DNA of 64,000 bases from Sphaerisporangium fuscum (GCF_018531465.1 NZ_JAHDTF010000036.1:1-64000); one strand, 5' to 3'. Shown: positions 53,209 through 60,816, counted from the first letter of the stretch. Notes: generated by a model from the letters alone, not told the origin. Numbers and translations: made by a program.

Positions 53209-53418
53209 TCACTTATCCGTCCTTCCAGAACGCTTGTTCCTTGATAACAGCACAACGGACACTGATCTTCATGCATCCTGGCGCGTCAGGTTCGGAACCT
53301 CAAGCACACACCCTTTCTCTGGGAGGCTCCTAACCCCAATCAGGCCACTCCTGCCACAAACCGGACAGCTCAGATGCGCCTTCACAAGCACTGTCAGTTA
53401 TTTCCCCTGTTCGGAGGC
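53209..53418 (+). promoter_or_regulatory. Leader of CRISPR array 2
   Basis: Carries AGGTTCGGAACCT (53288-53300), then GAGGCTCCTAACC, CAATCAGGCCA and ACAAACCGGACAG blocks, which match those of the array 1 leader in order and spacing. No gene. Confidence 0.7.
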
Positions 53419-54034
53419 GCTTCATCCCAGCTCCACCGCTGGGCCTCATTGCGGGAGCGAGTACCACGAAGGGATCATCGCCACCACCGGCTTCATCCCA
53501 GCTCCACCGCTGGGCCTCATTGCGGGCTCACCTACGCGTACAACGGCCCGCCCGTACAGTCCGGCTTCATCCCAGCTCCACCACTGGGCCTCATTGCGGG
53601 TCCGCTTGCGTGATCGAGAGGCCGTAGTGGGTCTTGGCTTCATCCCAGCTCCACCGCTGGGCCTCATTGCGGCTCAAGTCCGATCCGGCATGCTGCCGCG
53701 ACCTGCACGCTTCATCCCAGCTTCACCGCTGGGCCTCATTGCGGGGGGCTCGACGGTTTCCACGGCGTCTCCATGGCGAACGGCTTCATCCCAGCTTCAC
53801 CTGGGCCTCATTGCGGGGAGAAGTTCGTGGGGGGCCTCGTGGCCATCGGCCTGCTTCACCCCAGCTTCACCGCTGGGCCTCATTGCGGGTTGCCGCAGGC
53901 GTTGGACCACTGCGGGCACTTCGGCTTCATCCCAGCTGCACGACTGGGCCTCATTGCGGGTCGTATGACTCACGCTCGGGCGCCATGGGCCGCTGCTGCT
54001 CTATCCCGGTTCCGCCGTCGGGCCTCATTACGGC
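53419..54034 (+). CRISPR. CRISPR array 2 (9 repeats, 8 spacers)
   Basis: 37-base repeats begin at 53419, 53490, 53564, 53637, 53709, 53783 (35 bases, two-base deletion), 53853, 53924 and 53998 (degenerate). Form: GCTTCATC, CCAGCTCCACCGCTGG, GCCTCATTGCGGG. The hairpin stem is CCCAGC/GCTGGG, different from array 1, while the last twelve bases are nearly the same. Spacers are 34-37 bases. The degenerate repeat is at the right, so the leader is on the left here too. Confidence 0.95.
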
Positions 54035-54125
54035 TCCGGTCTAGAGCTGGTGTTTCGATCACGGCCAGGCCCCATTCCGGCGTAGCTGCCGGTGCTTCCA
54101 GCGGGGCCTGGTCGGCTCTGCACCG

Positions 54126-55649
54126 TCAACGCGTCGGATAGTTCCACTGCTGGCCTGTTCCCTTGTATTGCGAGACTGGTATCGGCTCAACTCCTGCGCG
54201 CATCCGAACACGGTAGAGCTGGCCGTACAGGTGGTCGATCTCGTGTCCTACCAATCTCGCCATTCCCTCCTCAAAGAGAGTGATTCTGGCGTTTCCGTCG
54301 ATGTCCTGATGTTCGACCTCAATGGAGAGCGGACGGGGGACCATACCTCGTACATCGAAAAAACTGAGGCATCCCTCGTACTGCTCATCAGTCTCCGACG
54401 ACTCATTGATGACGCGAGGATTGAGAAGGGTGACTATCTCCCCGGTTGGGGTACGCACGAGCGCCGCAGCCCTTCCGATCCCGATCTGAGGGGCGGCAAG
54501 CCCCATTCCCTTGGCGAAAGAATGGACTTGAGAAACCCGCTCCAGGTTGGAGACGAGCTGGGCGACCACCCTGCGGGCGTCCTCGGCCTCGGTCGGCAGG
54601 TCGAATGGACGAGCGGTCTCAGTCAGGATGGGGTCGCCCTCCTGCACGATGCCGATCGAGCGCATTTGCTCACTAGGGCTCAGTGTCTCCATCGGTGACG
54701 ACTCCTCTTTGGGACTCTTGAACTTCCATTCGATGCGATATCGCGCATGCAACGGAGGATCTTCGGTTGACCACGTGAAATAGACCCTACCGTCGCGCGT
54801 CTCACGGTATATAGGAGTCTTGAACGGAGAAGCTTCCGCTGTCATCGAGGTCTCGATGCCCCAAACGACAGGTTGTAGGCCTTCCGGGAAGTCCAAGGCC
54901 AAGCTCAGGCGTTGCGTGGGAAGGCGGATAGCGCGCTGCCACCAGGGCCCCCACTTGTCCGCGCTCACCGTGTATACGTAGTCGATCCAGGTGCTCTCAC
55001 CCGGATAAAGAGGAAACCGCCCATCAGCGTTTTCGAAGAGCAACCATACTTCTTTGAACGCATCCCGGTCATGCTGGACGCGCCACGTCATCGGCTCGTC
55101 ACCGCAGACAGCCGATAGACCGATCTCTTCCCAGGTAAGAGGGAACTTCCGGTAAAGCTGATTCGAGCGCTCAGGATCACCCGGGTACCGATCGACGGCT
55201 ATCCGGATTAGGTACCGCGTTACAGGTTCAGCACCGACATTGCGCAACTGTCTCCGGATGCGTGTTTTGAAGAGCCCGCTGTCGAACGACAACTCTGCGC
55301 GTTCATGCTCAACGACAAGCGCGGCGCTAGGCTTGGACTGTGGGTCATCTACAGGAACCGGCGTGTCATGCTGGTGCCCCTTGGCCGCATTCTCGCCGAG
55401 CGTCTGATTAACGTCCTTCCATCGACGGATGATCGCATTCCCTGCACGCAAATGCCTGTCCGCATTCTCAGCGAATTCTCGGCTCGGCACGAGCGATCCC
55501 CGCTCGACTTTGCTGATGTAGGAGGGAGTGTATCCGACCAGCCTCGCCAACGCCTTTTGCGATAAGCCTGTAACTTCCCGCCAGTGCCTAAGTTCAGCAA
55601 TGAACGCGCTTAGGGCCTGGGGTGTTTCCTCATCCTCGTCACGCTTCAC
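54126..55649 (-). CDS. HTH (XRE)-peptide deformylase fusion protein
   Basis: 507 residues. Cro/C1-type HTH at about 12-72 (TGLSQKALARLVGYTPSYISKVERGSLVPSREF), a middle region of about 270 residues without recognised domain, rich in Trp and acidic residues, and a C-terminal peptide deformylase domain with all three motifs: GLAAPQIG at 383-390, EGCLS at 425-429 and HEIDH at 469-473. The metal ligands (Cys, His, His) and catalytic Glu are all present, so the enzyme part may be active. Housekeeping deformylases are about 170-200 residues without HTH. The gene lies between CRISPR array 2 and a mobile element. Confidence 0.85.
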   Translation of the reverse strand: MKRDEDEETPQALSAFIAELRHWREVTGLSQKALARLVGYTPSYISKVERGSLVPSREFAENADRHLRAGNAIIRRWKDVNQTLGENAAKGHQHDTPVPVDDPQSKPSAALVVEHERAELSFDSGLFKTRIRRQLRNVGAEPVTRYLIRIAVDRYPGDPERSNQLYRKFPLTWEEIGLSAVCGDEPMTWRVQHDRDAFKEVWLLFENADGRFPLYPGESTWIDYVYTVSADKWGPWWQRAIRLPTQRLSLALDFPEGLQPVVWGIETSMTAEASPFKTPIYRETRDGRVYFTWSTEDPPLHARYRIEWKFKSPKEESSPMETLSPSEQMRSIGIVQEGDPILTETARPFDLPTEAEDARRVVAQLVSNLERVSQVHSFAKGMGLAAPQIGIGRAAALVRTPTGEIVTLLNPRVINESSETDEQYEGCLSFFDVRGMVPRPLSIEVEHQDIDGNARITLFEEGMARLVGHEIDHLYGQLYRVRMRAGVEPIPVSQYKGTGQQWNYPTR

Positions 55650-55777
55650 GGCTTCTTGTCCTCAGGGGTGTGAATGGAATGAATGGAGGTTGATTCCAGA
55701 TCAACCTGACGGCAACCCTGGACCTCCGTGTCTCATGGTGGACGTGAACGAACTGCCACGACAGCTTCGACGAACCC

Positions 55778-56146
55778 TCACCCGTTTGACCGACTTCGGT
55801 CCTGCACCGCCTCCCGGTCTTCGAGGACAGCCAACCGTCGTTCAAGACCTCGCACGGCTTCCCCAAGCTCGTCCAGGCGTCGCGCAAGAACTTCGACGGC
55901 CGGTGCGGTCGAGGCGGTGTCTCGACCGCGAACGAACACTCCCTTGCCTTGCTGGCCGACGACCAGTCCCTCTCTGCGCAATTCGTTGAGAGCATCCCGA
56001 ACCACCGTGCTGGAAACGCCGTATCGCTCGCGCAGCTGGGTCATCGAGGGAAGCTGGGCACCTTCTGGCAAGGCTCCTCCCTCAATCTGTGACCGCAGGT
56101 CAGCTGCCACTTGTACGTAAGCGGGAGTCCCCGACATGGCCGTCAT
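55778..56146 (-). CDS. Short GntR-type regulator
   Basis: 122 residues from ATG 56146, with GAGGGAG 8 bases upstream. Only the GntR winged helix is present (about 5-72, LPSMTQLRERYGVSSTVVRDALNELRREGL), followed by a coiled coil (LARRLDELGEAVRGLERRLAVLED) and no ligand domain. This form is usual for repressors of actinomycete plasmids and AICEs. Divergent from the second element's operon; paired operators lie between. Confidence 0.88.
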   Translation of the reverse strand: MTAMSGTPAYVQVAADLRSQIEGGALPEGAQLPSMTQLRERYGVSSTVVRDALNELRREGLVVGQQGKGVFVRGRDTASTAPAVEVLARRLDELGEAVRGLERRLAVLEDREAVQDRSRSNG

Positions 56147-56180
56147 ACGTGCGCTCCCTCAAAGCTCATACGGCAGTTGA

Positions 56181-56256
56181 TGCACCTAGTACACAACATG
56201 CTTCGAGGGACTTCGAGCCAAGACACTTGACGCACTATGTGCACTAGGCGCATGAT
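56181..56256 (+). promoter_or_regulatory. Promoter with paired GntR operators
   Basis: TGCACCTAGTACAC (56181-56194) and, in reverse, TGCGCCTAGTGCAC (56239-56252) agree in 12 of 14 positions. The second lies within the spacer between TTGACG (56227-56232) and CATGAT (56251-56256, 18-base spacing). The first lies on the side of the divergent GntR gene. Repression of both directions by that protein is likely. Confidence 0.6.
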
Positions 56257-56293
56257 GCTGACGTACGCCGGTGGACGCTGGCGAACACAAGAA

Positions 56294-56323
56294 AGGCCCC
56301 GGCAGGTACACCCGCCAGGGCCT
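56294..56323. repeat. Hairpin in leader of second element operon
   Basis: Arms AGGCCCCGGC (56294-56303) and GCCAGGGCCT (56314-56323) pair with one mismatch. Lies between promoter and first gene; it may attenuate read-through. Confidence 0.4.
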
Positions 56324-56405
56324 GGAATCAATCATCCCTGTCCTCGACTCGGGGCGCCCATCCGCCAAGACGTCGCCCCGAGTCTTCAAACAAGGAGATC
56401 TCAGG

Positions 56406-56567
56406 ATGGCACGACAGACGACTGTTCACCACATCCCCCTGCACGCGGGCTGGCCCAACGGTGAGAAGCCCTCGGGGTGGCCGGGCACCGACCCGAGCCG
56501 GAATGTCCGCGACGAGTACGACAAGCAGGCCAAGGCCGGCCAGCAGTCGGGGCAGGTGTCCCGGTGA
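56406..56567 (+). CDS. Small hypothetical protein of second element
   Basis: 53 residues from ATG 56406, behind AAGGAG further upstream (spacing about 10). Sequence HHIPLHAGWPNGEKPSGWPGTDPSRNVRDEYDKQAKAG is hydrophilic with conserved-looking Gly/Trp/Pro. First gene of the operon. Its stop overlaps the next GTG. Confidence 0.6.
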   Translation: MARQTTVHHIPLHAGWPNGEKPSGWPGTDPSRNVRDEYDKQAKAGQQSGQVSR

Positions 56568-56716
56568 GCGGCCGTCGGGAGACCAAGCAGTCCGAGCGAG
56601 GGCAGCAGTGGCCGGCGGGCGCAGACTCCGGCCGGACACGCCCGCTGCACACCTGCACTTGCGGGGCTGTCAGCTCCTCCCCCATCAAGCACGACCACAA
56701 GGGCGGCAAGCGGTGA
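56564..56716 (+). CDS. Small basic protein with CTC and His motifs
   Basis: 50 residues from GTG 56564, four-base overlaps on both sides. HTCTCGAVSSSPIKHDHKGG near 29-48 has two Cys and three His, which may bind a metal. No function known. Confidence 0.55.
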   Translation: MSGRRETKQSERGQQWPAGADSGRTRPLHTCTCGAVSSSPIKHDHKGGKR

Positions 56717-56850
56717 CACGCCAGGAGGCGCAGGGCTACGCCCAGGACCTGATCGCGCTGTCGGAGACGCAGCAGTCCAAGCCGCCGACGTCGCCCAAGC
56801 CCCCGGCGCCGGGGCCGATCCGGACCCCCGCCAAACCGCCGCGACGGTAA
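56713..56850 (+). CDS. Small Pro-rich protein
   Basis: 45 residues from GTG 56713, overlapping the previous stop. A short helical part (RQEAQGYAQDLIALSETQQ) then a proline/lysine tail. Below usual annotation size, supported by coupling. Confidence 0.5.
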   Translation: MTRQEAQGYAQDLIALSETQQSKPPTSPKPPAPGPIRTPAKPPRR

Positions 56851-56938
56851 CCGCGGCAAGGAGCGAGGTTGCGAGTGCTCGCCCGGCCAGATGGTCGGGC
56901 GGGTGCCCGGAGCGTCAGCTCCTGCCCCACCAAGAAGA

Positions 56939-56978
56939 GCGGCCCCGACCTCACCGACCAAAGCAGCGTCGGGGCCGC
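56939..56978 (+). terminator. Hairpin between small genes and xis-like gene
   Basis: Perfect 11-base arms GCGGCCCCGAC (56939-56949) and complement (56968-56978) with an 18-base loop, in the 157-base gap. Could partly terminate the upstream genes. Confidence 0.5.
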
Positions 56979-57007
56979 CACCCCCACCAACGGAGGTACC
57001 ACCCATC

Positions 57008-57232
57008 ATGACGACCGCGTTCGTCGTTACCAACGTCCCCGACGAGATTCAGCTGTACCGAATCCCCGACGCGATGAAGGTCCTGCGGCTGGGCCGCACC
57101 GCCATCTACGAGCTGATCCGCTCCGGCCGGCTGCGCTCGGTCCGCGAGGGCCGCGCCCGGCTCATCCCCGCTACCGCGATCCGCGACTACGTCGCACTGC
57201 TGGAGCGCGAGGCCCAGGAGGACGACCAGTGA
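57008..57232 (+). CDS. Excisionase-like HTH protein
   Basis: 74 residues from ATG 57008, behind GGAGG (spacing about 12). Helix-turn-helix of the excisionase/MerR type: YRIPDAMKVLRLGRTAIYELIRSGRLRSVREGRARLIPATAIRDYVALLERE. The same architecture as the xis of the first element, but no integrase follows, so here it may act as a DNA-binding regulator. Overlaps the next GTG by four bases. Confidence 0.8.
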   Translation: MTTAFVVTNVPDEIQLYRIPDAMKVLRLGRTAIYELIRSGRLRSVREGRARLIPATAIRDYVALLEREAQEDDQ

Positions 57233-57930
57233 GCAACACGACGAACATCACCGTCCCCGCCGGCCCGCTGGAGGCCGCCCCTTGGGGCATCCGGCTGCCC
57301 GGCTTGGACTCGATCGCCTCGGCGCGGGCGATCTGGCGGCACGCTCTGCGCGGCCTGCCCCTGGGCGCGCACGACCAGCAGATGGCCGACTGGGCCGAAC
57401 ACCTGATGGACCAGCCGACCCTGATCTCCTTCGCGTCCCTGCTCGAACGCGCCCGCGCCGCCGCCCCGGACGAGCCGGCCACTGTGCACCGCATCCCCGG
57501 CCCGCACGGCCACACCTTCGTCATCCACGGCACCCGCGAGCAGGCCGACGCCTACGTGCGCTGGTACAGGGCCGATCCGGACACCTACGGGGAGGACGGC
57601 CAGGACGACGATGTGGTCGAGCTGGCCGAGGTAGCTGCCTATGCGCTGGTCTCCCGCTGTCGCCTGGCCGAGGCACACCCGAGCGGCGGGTTCGGAATTC
57701 GGGTGGAGACCGACCTCATCGCCGTCCATCTGGACAGCCGGCCGCTGATGGAGCAGGCCGAGCGTGAGGAGCGTAGACGTCACCCCGGCGTCGGGGTGGA
57801 CTTCGCGTGGTACCCGACCGGCGTCGCCGACGACGCGCCGCAGGAGCTGTACATCACCCTCGACGGCGAGGAGGAGACCACGGGCTACCTGCTGACCCAG
57901 ATCACGGTCCGGATGGGAGGTACCCGATGA
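57229..57930 (+). CDS. Hypothetical protein of second element
   Basis: 233 residues from GTG 57229. Acidic, no membrane segment. Segments RIPGPHGHTFVIHGTREQADAYVRWY and VAAYALVSRCRLAEAHPSGGFGIRVETDLIAVHL hint at two alpha/beta domains, but no family is recognised. Coupled to the HTH gene before and the clamp-like gene after. Confidence 0.6.
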   Translation: MSNTTNITVPAGPLEAAPWGIRLPGLDSIASARAIWRHALRGLPLGAHDQQMADWAEHLMDQPTLISFASLLERARAAAPDEPATVHRIPGPHGHTFVIHGTREQADAYVRWYRADPDTYGEDGQDDDVVELAEVAAYALVSRCRLAEAHPSGGFGIRVETDLIAVHLDSRPLMEQAEREERRRHPGVGVDFAWYPTGVADDAPQELYITLDGEEETTGYLLTQITVRMGGTR

Positions 57931-58640
57931 GCACCGCCGTGGTCACCTGCCCCGCCGCCCTGCTCCACGCCAGCGGCAGCCACATCAAGAACCTCTTCCG
58001 CGCCGTCACCGCACACGCCGCCGAGATCGACCCCGACGACTACGTGATCCCCGCGCTCACGCAGATCCACATCGAGGTCAGCGGTGGCGAGATCCGTCTG
58101 ATCTGCTCCGACCGGTTCTCCATGGGCATCGTCCGCACCCCGGCCAGCTCCGTCTTCGACGATTTCGCCACCTCGTTCGCGGTCCTCGCCGAAGACGTCG
58201 AGTGTGCCCTGGAGTCCCTCGGCGACGAGCAGGCGAGCCTGATCGTGGGGGAGAACACGCTGCGCATCTCCACCAGCACCGGCAACCACCGCTTCCCCGG
58301 CGTCCGGTCGGACATGCCGTGGCGGATGGTGCTGGGGAAGGTCCTGGCGCCCCAGTCGACGCCCACGGGGAACATCGCGCTCAACCCAGACCAGCTCGCC
58401 CGCTTCCAGGCCGTCAAGCCGCTGGAGCCGGAGCAGCCCATGCTCTTTCGGCTGTCGGGGGAGCACGGCGCGGTCGTGGCCACGCTCGGCACGACGTTCC
58501 TCGGACTGGTCATGCCGGTCAGGCTGAACGCCGAGCACCGCCCGGCCACTGCCCCGGAGCGCCCCCTGGACGCCTGGTTTGACATCATCGACGAGCCGTC
58601 CGCCGAGCGCGGCGACGAGGCCGCCGAGGCGGTGGCCTGA
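57927..58640 (+). CDS. DNA sliding-clamp-like (DnaN-like) protein
   Basis: 237 residues from ATG 57927. Pattern of two clamp-type domains: IHIEVSGGEIRLICSDRFSMGIVRTP near 50-75 parallels the DnaN segment with LxxVATDRYRLA; FAVLAEDVECALESLG and TLRISTSTGNHRFPGVRSDMPW follow, and the C-terminal part has FLGLVMPVRLN near 190-202, like the MPxRL end of beta clamps. Usual DnaN has three domains and about 370 residues, so this would be a two-domain form or a remote relative. It may support replication of the element. Assignment is from pattern only. Confidence 0.5.
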   Translation: MSTAVVTCPAALLHASGSHIKNLFRAVTAHAAEIDPDDYVIPALTQIHIEVSGGEIRLICSDRFSMGIVRTPASSVFDDFATSFAVLAEDVECALESLGDEQASLIVGENTLRISTSTGNHRFPGVRSDMPWRMVLGKVLAPQSTPTGNIALNPDQLARFQAVKPLEPEQPMLFRLSGEHGAVVATLGTTFLGLVMPVRLNAEHRPATAPERPLDAWFDIIDEPSAERGDEAAEAVA

Positions 58641-59137
58641 TGAGCGAGATGGTGACCACTCCTCAGTCGCACGCGGTGCGGGCGATGGGTCTGCTGGCCG
58701 AGGCGACGAACGCCGGCGACTTCCTGGTCCCCTACCGCGGGAGCTACGACTATCGCGGCGTGGCGCTCCGGGATGCGCAGGCCGGGGCCGGGCACGCGCT
58801 GCTGGCGATCTGCCAGGAGCTGGCCCAGAGCCGCGCGCAGGCCGAGCTGGAGCACATCGCCACGCTGGCCGAGGTGGCGGCCATACGCCAGGACCTGCGG
58901 GACATCACCGCCGCGATCCGCGAGCTGACCGGCGCGATCGGCGAGGCGACCGTGCCGCTGGCCGGGGCCCTGGTCGACGTCGCAGGCGCGATCGCCGACG
59001 TCCACACCGAGGTCTGCACCGAACTTGCCGAGACCGCCGACATCGCCGCCGCCGTGCGGGAGCTGGCCGACGCGGTCCGCGAGCAGCAGCCCCGGCGCCG
59101 CCGCTGGTTCTGGCGCAGGACGGAGGCCGGCCGTTGA
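58640..59137 (+). CDS. Hypothetical helical protein
   Basis: 165 residues; ATG 58640 shares a base with the previous stop. Mostly helical, with heptad-like repeats (IRQDLRDITAAIRELTGAIGEATVPLAGALVDVAGAIADV) and a basic C-terminal tail (RRRRWFWRRTE) that might touch the membrane or DNA. No family recognised. Confidence 0.6.
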   Translation: MSEMVTTPQSHAVRAMGLLAEATNAGDFLVPYRGSYDYRGVALRDAQAGAGHALLAICQELAQSRAQAELEHIATLAEVAAIRQDLRDITAAIRELTGAIGEATVPLAGALVDVAGAIADVHTEVCTELAETADIAAAVRELADAVREQQPRRRRWFWRRTEAGR

Positions 59138-60234
59138 TGGGGCCCCTGTCGAGCAAGCAGATCGCGGCGGCCGAGAAGACGTTGACCATCGGCACGTGGG
59201 CCATCACCGCGGGCGCGGTGTTGTTCTCCGTCCTGACCGTGACGCCACTCGTTCAAACGGTCACTCCGGATGAGTGGGACTGGACGGCCCCGATTCTGCC
59301 GATCGTGGTGGATGCGGCCGTGGTCATCGTGATCCGGCTCGACTCCACTGTGTCGCGGCTCGGGGGCAGCGGCGGGGCCTGGCCGGTCGTGCTGCGCTGG
59401 CTGACCGGGCTGTTCACGGTGGCGCTGAACATCGGCCTCAGCGCGTCGCAGGGAGACCTTGGCGGGGTCGCTGTTCACGCGGTCGCCCCGCTGCTGCTGA
59501 TCGTGACTGCCGAGGCGGGGCTGGCCTACCGTCGGGCCATCGCAAGGGCGCTGGATCGGATCGACCGTGAACAGCGCGAGGAGGCCGAGCGGCGGCGTGT
59601 TCACGAACGGGCCGAACGGGAGGCCCGGGAACAGGCCCAGCGGGAGCGTGAACAGGCCGAGCGTGCCGAGCGTGAACGCCAGCAGGAGCGGGCCGAGCGC
59701 CTGGAGCGCGAGGCCCGTGAACACGCCGCCATGCTGGAGCAGCAGCGGCTGGAGCACGAGGCGCGGATGGCCCGCGAGCAGCGGGAAGCCGAGATCGCTC
59801 TCCGTCGCGAGGAAGAGGAACGGCAGGAGCGGCAGCGCCAGGCGCGGGCGGCCCGTGAACAGGCCGAGCGGGCTGAGCGCGAGCGTCGTGAACACCAGCA
59901 GCGCGAGCGCGCCGAGCGTGAACGCCAGGCGCGTGAACAGCAGCAGCGGCAGGCCCTTGAACGGGCTGAGGCGGCGGCTCTTGAACGTCGCGAACGCCGG
60001 GCCCTGAACGCTCGTGCGAACACCGGCAAGACCTCCTCGGTGAACACCCTGCGGCTGTCGGAGGCCGACGCTCGCAGCCTCGTGCTGAACACCCCCGGTG
60101 CGAGCGTGCGCGAGCTGGCCGACAAGACCGGCTGGTCGATCGGCTGGGTCTCCAAGGTCCGCAACGAGGCGGCCTGGGCCACGAAGGTCGGCACCGAGCA
60201 GGCCGAGGACCAGGGCCAGGAGGTGCCGGTATGA
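59137..60234 (+). CDS. DUF2637-type membrane protein with coiled coil and HTH tail
   Basis: 365 residues from ATG 59137, coupled to the previous gene. Four membrane segments at about 15-125 match the DUF2637/SpdB-like group; then a very long Arg/Glu/Gln coiled coil (about 145-300), and a C-terminal HTH (GASVRELADKTGWSIGWVSKVRNEAAW, about 320-350). DUF2637 proteins accompany plasmid spreading genes in actinomycetes; this one could tether DNA to the membrane during transfer. The coiled coil is low complexity, so homology there is not informative. Confidence 0.75.
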   Translation: MGPLSSKQIAAAEKTLTIGTWAITAGAVLFSVLTVTPLVQTVTPDEWDWTAPILPIVVDAAVVIVIRLDSTVSRLGGSGGAWPVVLRWLTGLFTVALNIGLSASQGDLGGVAVHAVAPLLLIVTAEAGLAYRRAIARALDRIDREQREEAERRRVHERAEREAREQAQREREQAERAERERQQERAERLEREAREHAAMLEQQRLEHEARMAREQREAEIALRREEEERQERQRQARAAREQAERAERERREHQQRERAERERQAREQQQRQALERAEAAALERRERRALNARANTGKTSSVNTLRLSEADARSLVLNTPGASVRELADKTGWSIGWVSKVRNEAAWATKVGTEQAEDQGQEVPV

Positions 60235-60335
60235 GCCGGGCTGGCGTCCGGCACCGCCCGGTCATCAGGCGGCGGGTCGACGAGGTCGGTCACAAGGCCC
60301 TGCCCAACCTCGACCAGTTCCCGCCGCTCGACTGA
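60231..60335 (+). CDS. Very small basic protein
   Basis: 34 residues from ATG 60231, ATGA overlap with the gene before. Basic N-terminus (RAGVRHRPVIRRRVDEVG). Real translation is suggested only by coupling. Confidence 0.4.
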   Translation: MSRAGVRHRPVIRRRVDEVGHKALPNLDQFPPLD

Positions 60336-60354
60336 TCTGGAAGGAGATCCCCTG

Positions 60355-60816
60355 ATGAGCTCCACTCCCGAGTGGTCCGGCGACATGCTGGACCGCCCCG
60401 AGATGGTGGAGGCGTTCGCCGCCCAGCTACGCCGGGTGCTGTCGGATCAGGCCGATTTCGTGGCCAGGATCCGGCGGGACGCCGAGGCCATGTGGAAGGC
60501 CAACCCGCCCGACGGCTACGGCTCGTTCGAGGCGTGGTGGCGGCACCGCTGGGTGCGCAGCCCGTTCGCCGAGATCCAGGAGCACCTGGAGAAGGCGGCG
60601 ACGCTGACCTTCCGCCTGGAGGCCCGCTACCGGCGCAGCCGCCACGAGATCCCCGCCCGCCGCGAGGCCGCCGCCCAGGCCAAGCAGGCTCCCGCGCTTC
60701 CGCGCGGGGGCCCCGCCGCCCGCCCGGCCCCGGCCAGGGCGACCCGGCAGCCGGACCAGGCGCCTCCGCTGGAGGGGGACTTTCTGGACCTGATCCGCCG
60801 GGGGCGGTCGGCGTGA
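60355..60816 (+). CDS. Hypothetical protein of second element
   Basis: 153 residues from ATG 60355 behind AAGGAGAT. Helical, with a Trp-rich spot (GYGSFEAWWRHRWVRSPF) and a Pro/Ala-rich linker before a short conserved-looking end (LEGDFLDLIRRGRSA). No family recognised. GTGA overlap with the next gene. Confidence 0.6.
   Translation: MSSTPEWSGDMLDRPEMVEAFAAQLRRVLSDQADFVARIRRDAEAMWKANPPDGYGSFEAWWRHRWVRSPFAEIQEHLEKAATLTFRLEARYRRSRHEIPARREAAAQAKQAPALPRGGPAARPAPARATRQPDQAPPLEGDFLDLIRRGRSA

Noticed and set aside
45560-53997. Spacers matching either mobile element in the window
   Set aside because: By eye I found no spacer with a match to the element genes; a proper search is needed, so no self-targeting is claimed.
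54035-54125. A tenth repeat after array 2
   Set aside because: GGCCTGGTC-like bits near 54057-54110 do not keep the 37-base frame or the CTCATT core.
53374-54141. Reading frames across CRISPR array 2
   Set aside because: Same reason: periodic repeat translation, not proteins.
55528-56120. Plus-strand frames opposite the short GntR gene
   Set aside because: Overlap a clear winged-helix protein with its own ribosome binding site; shadows.
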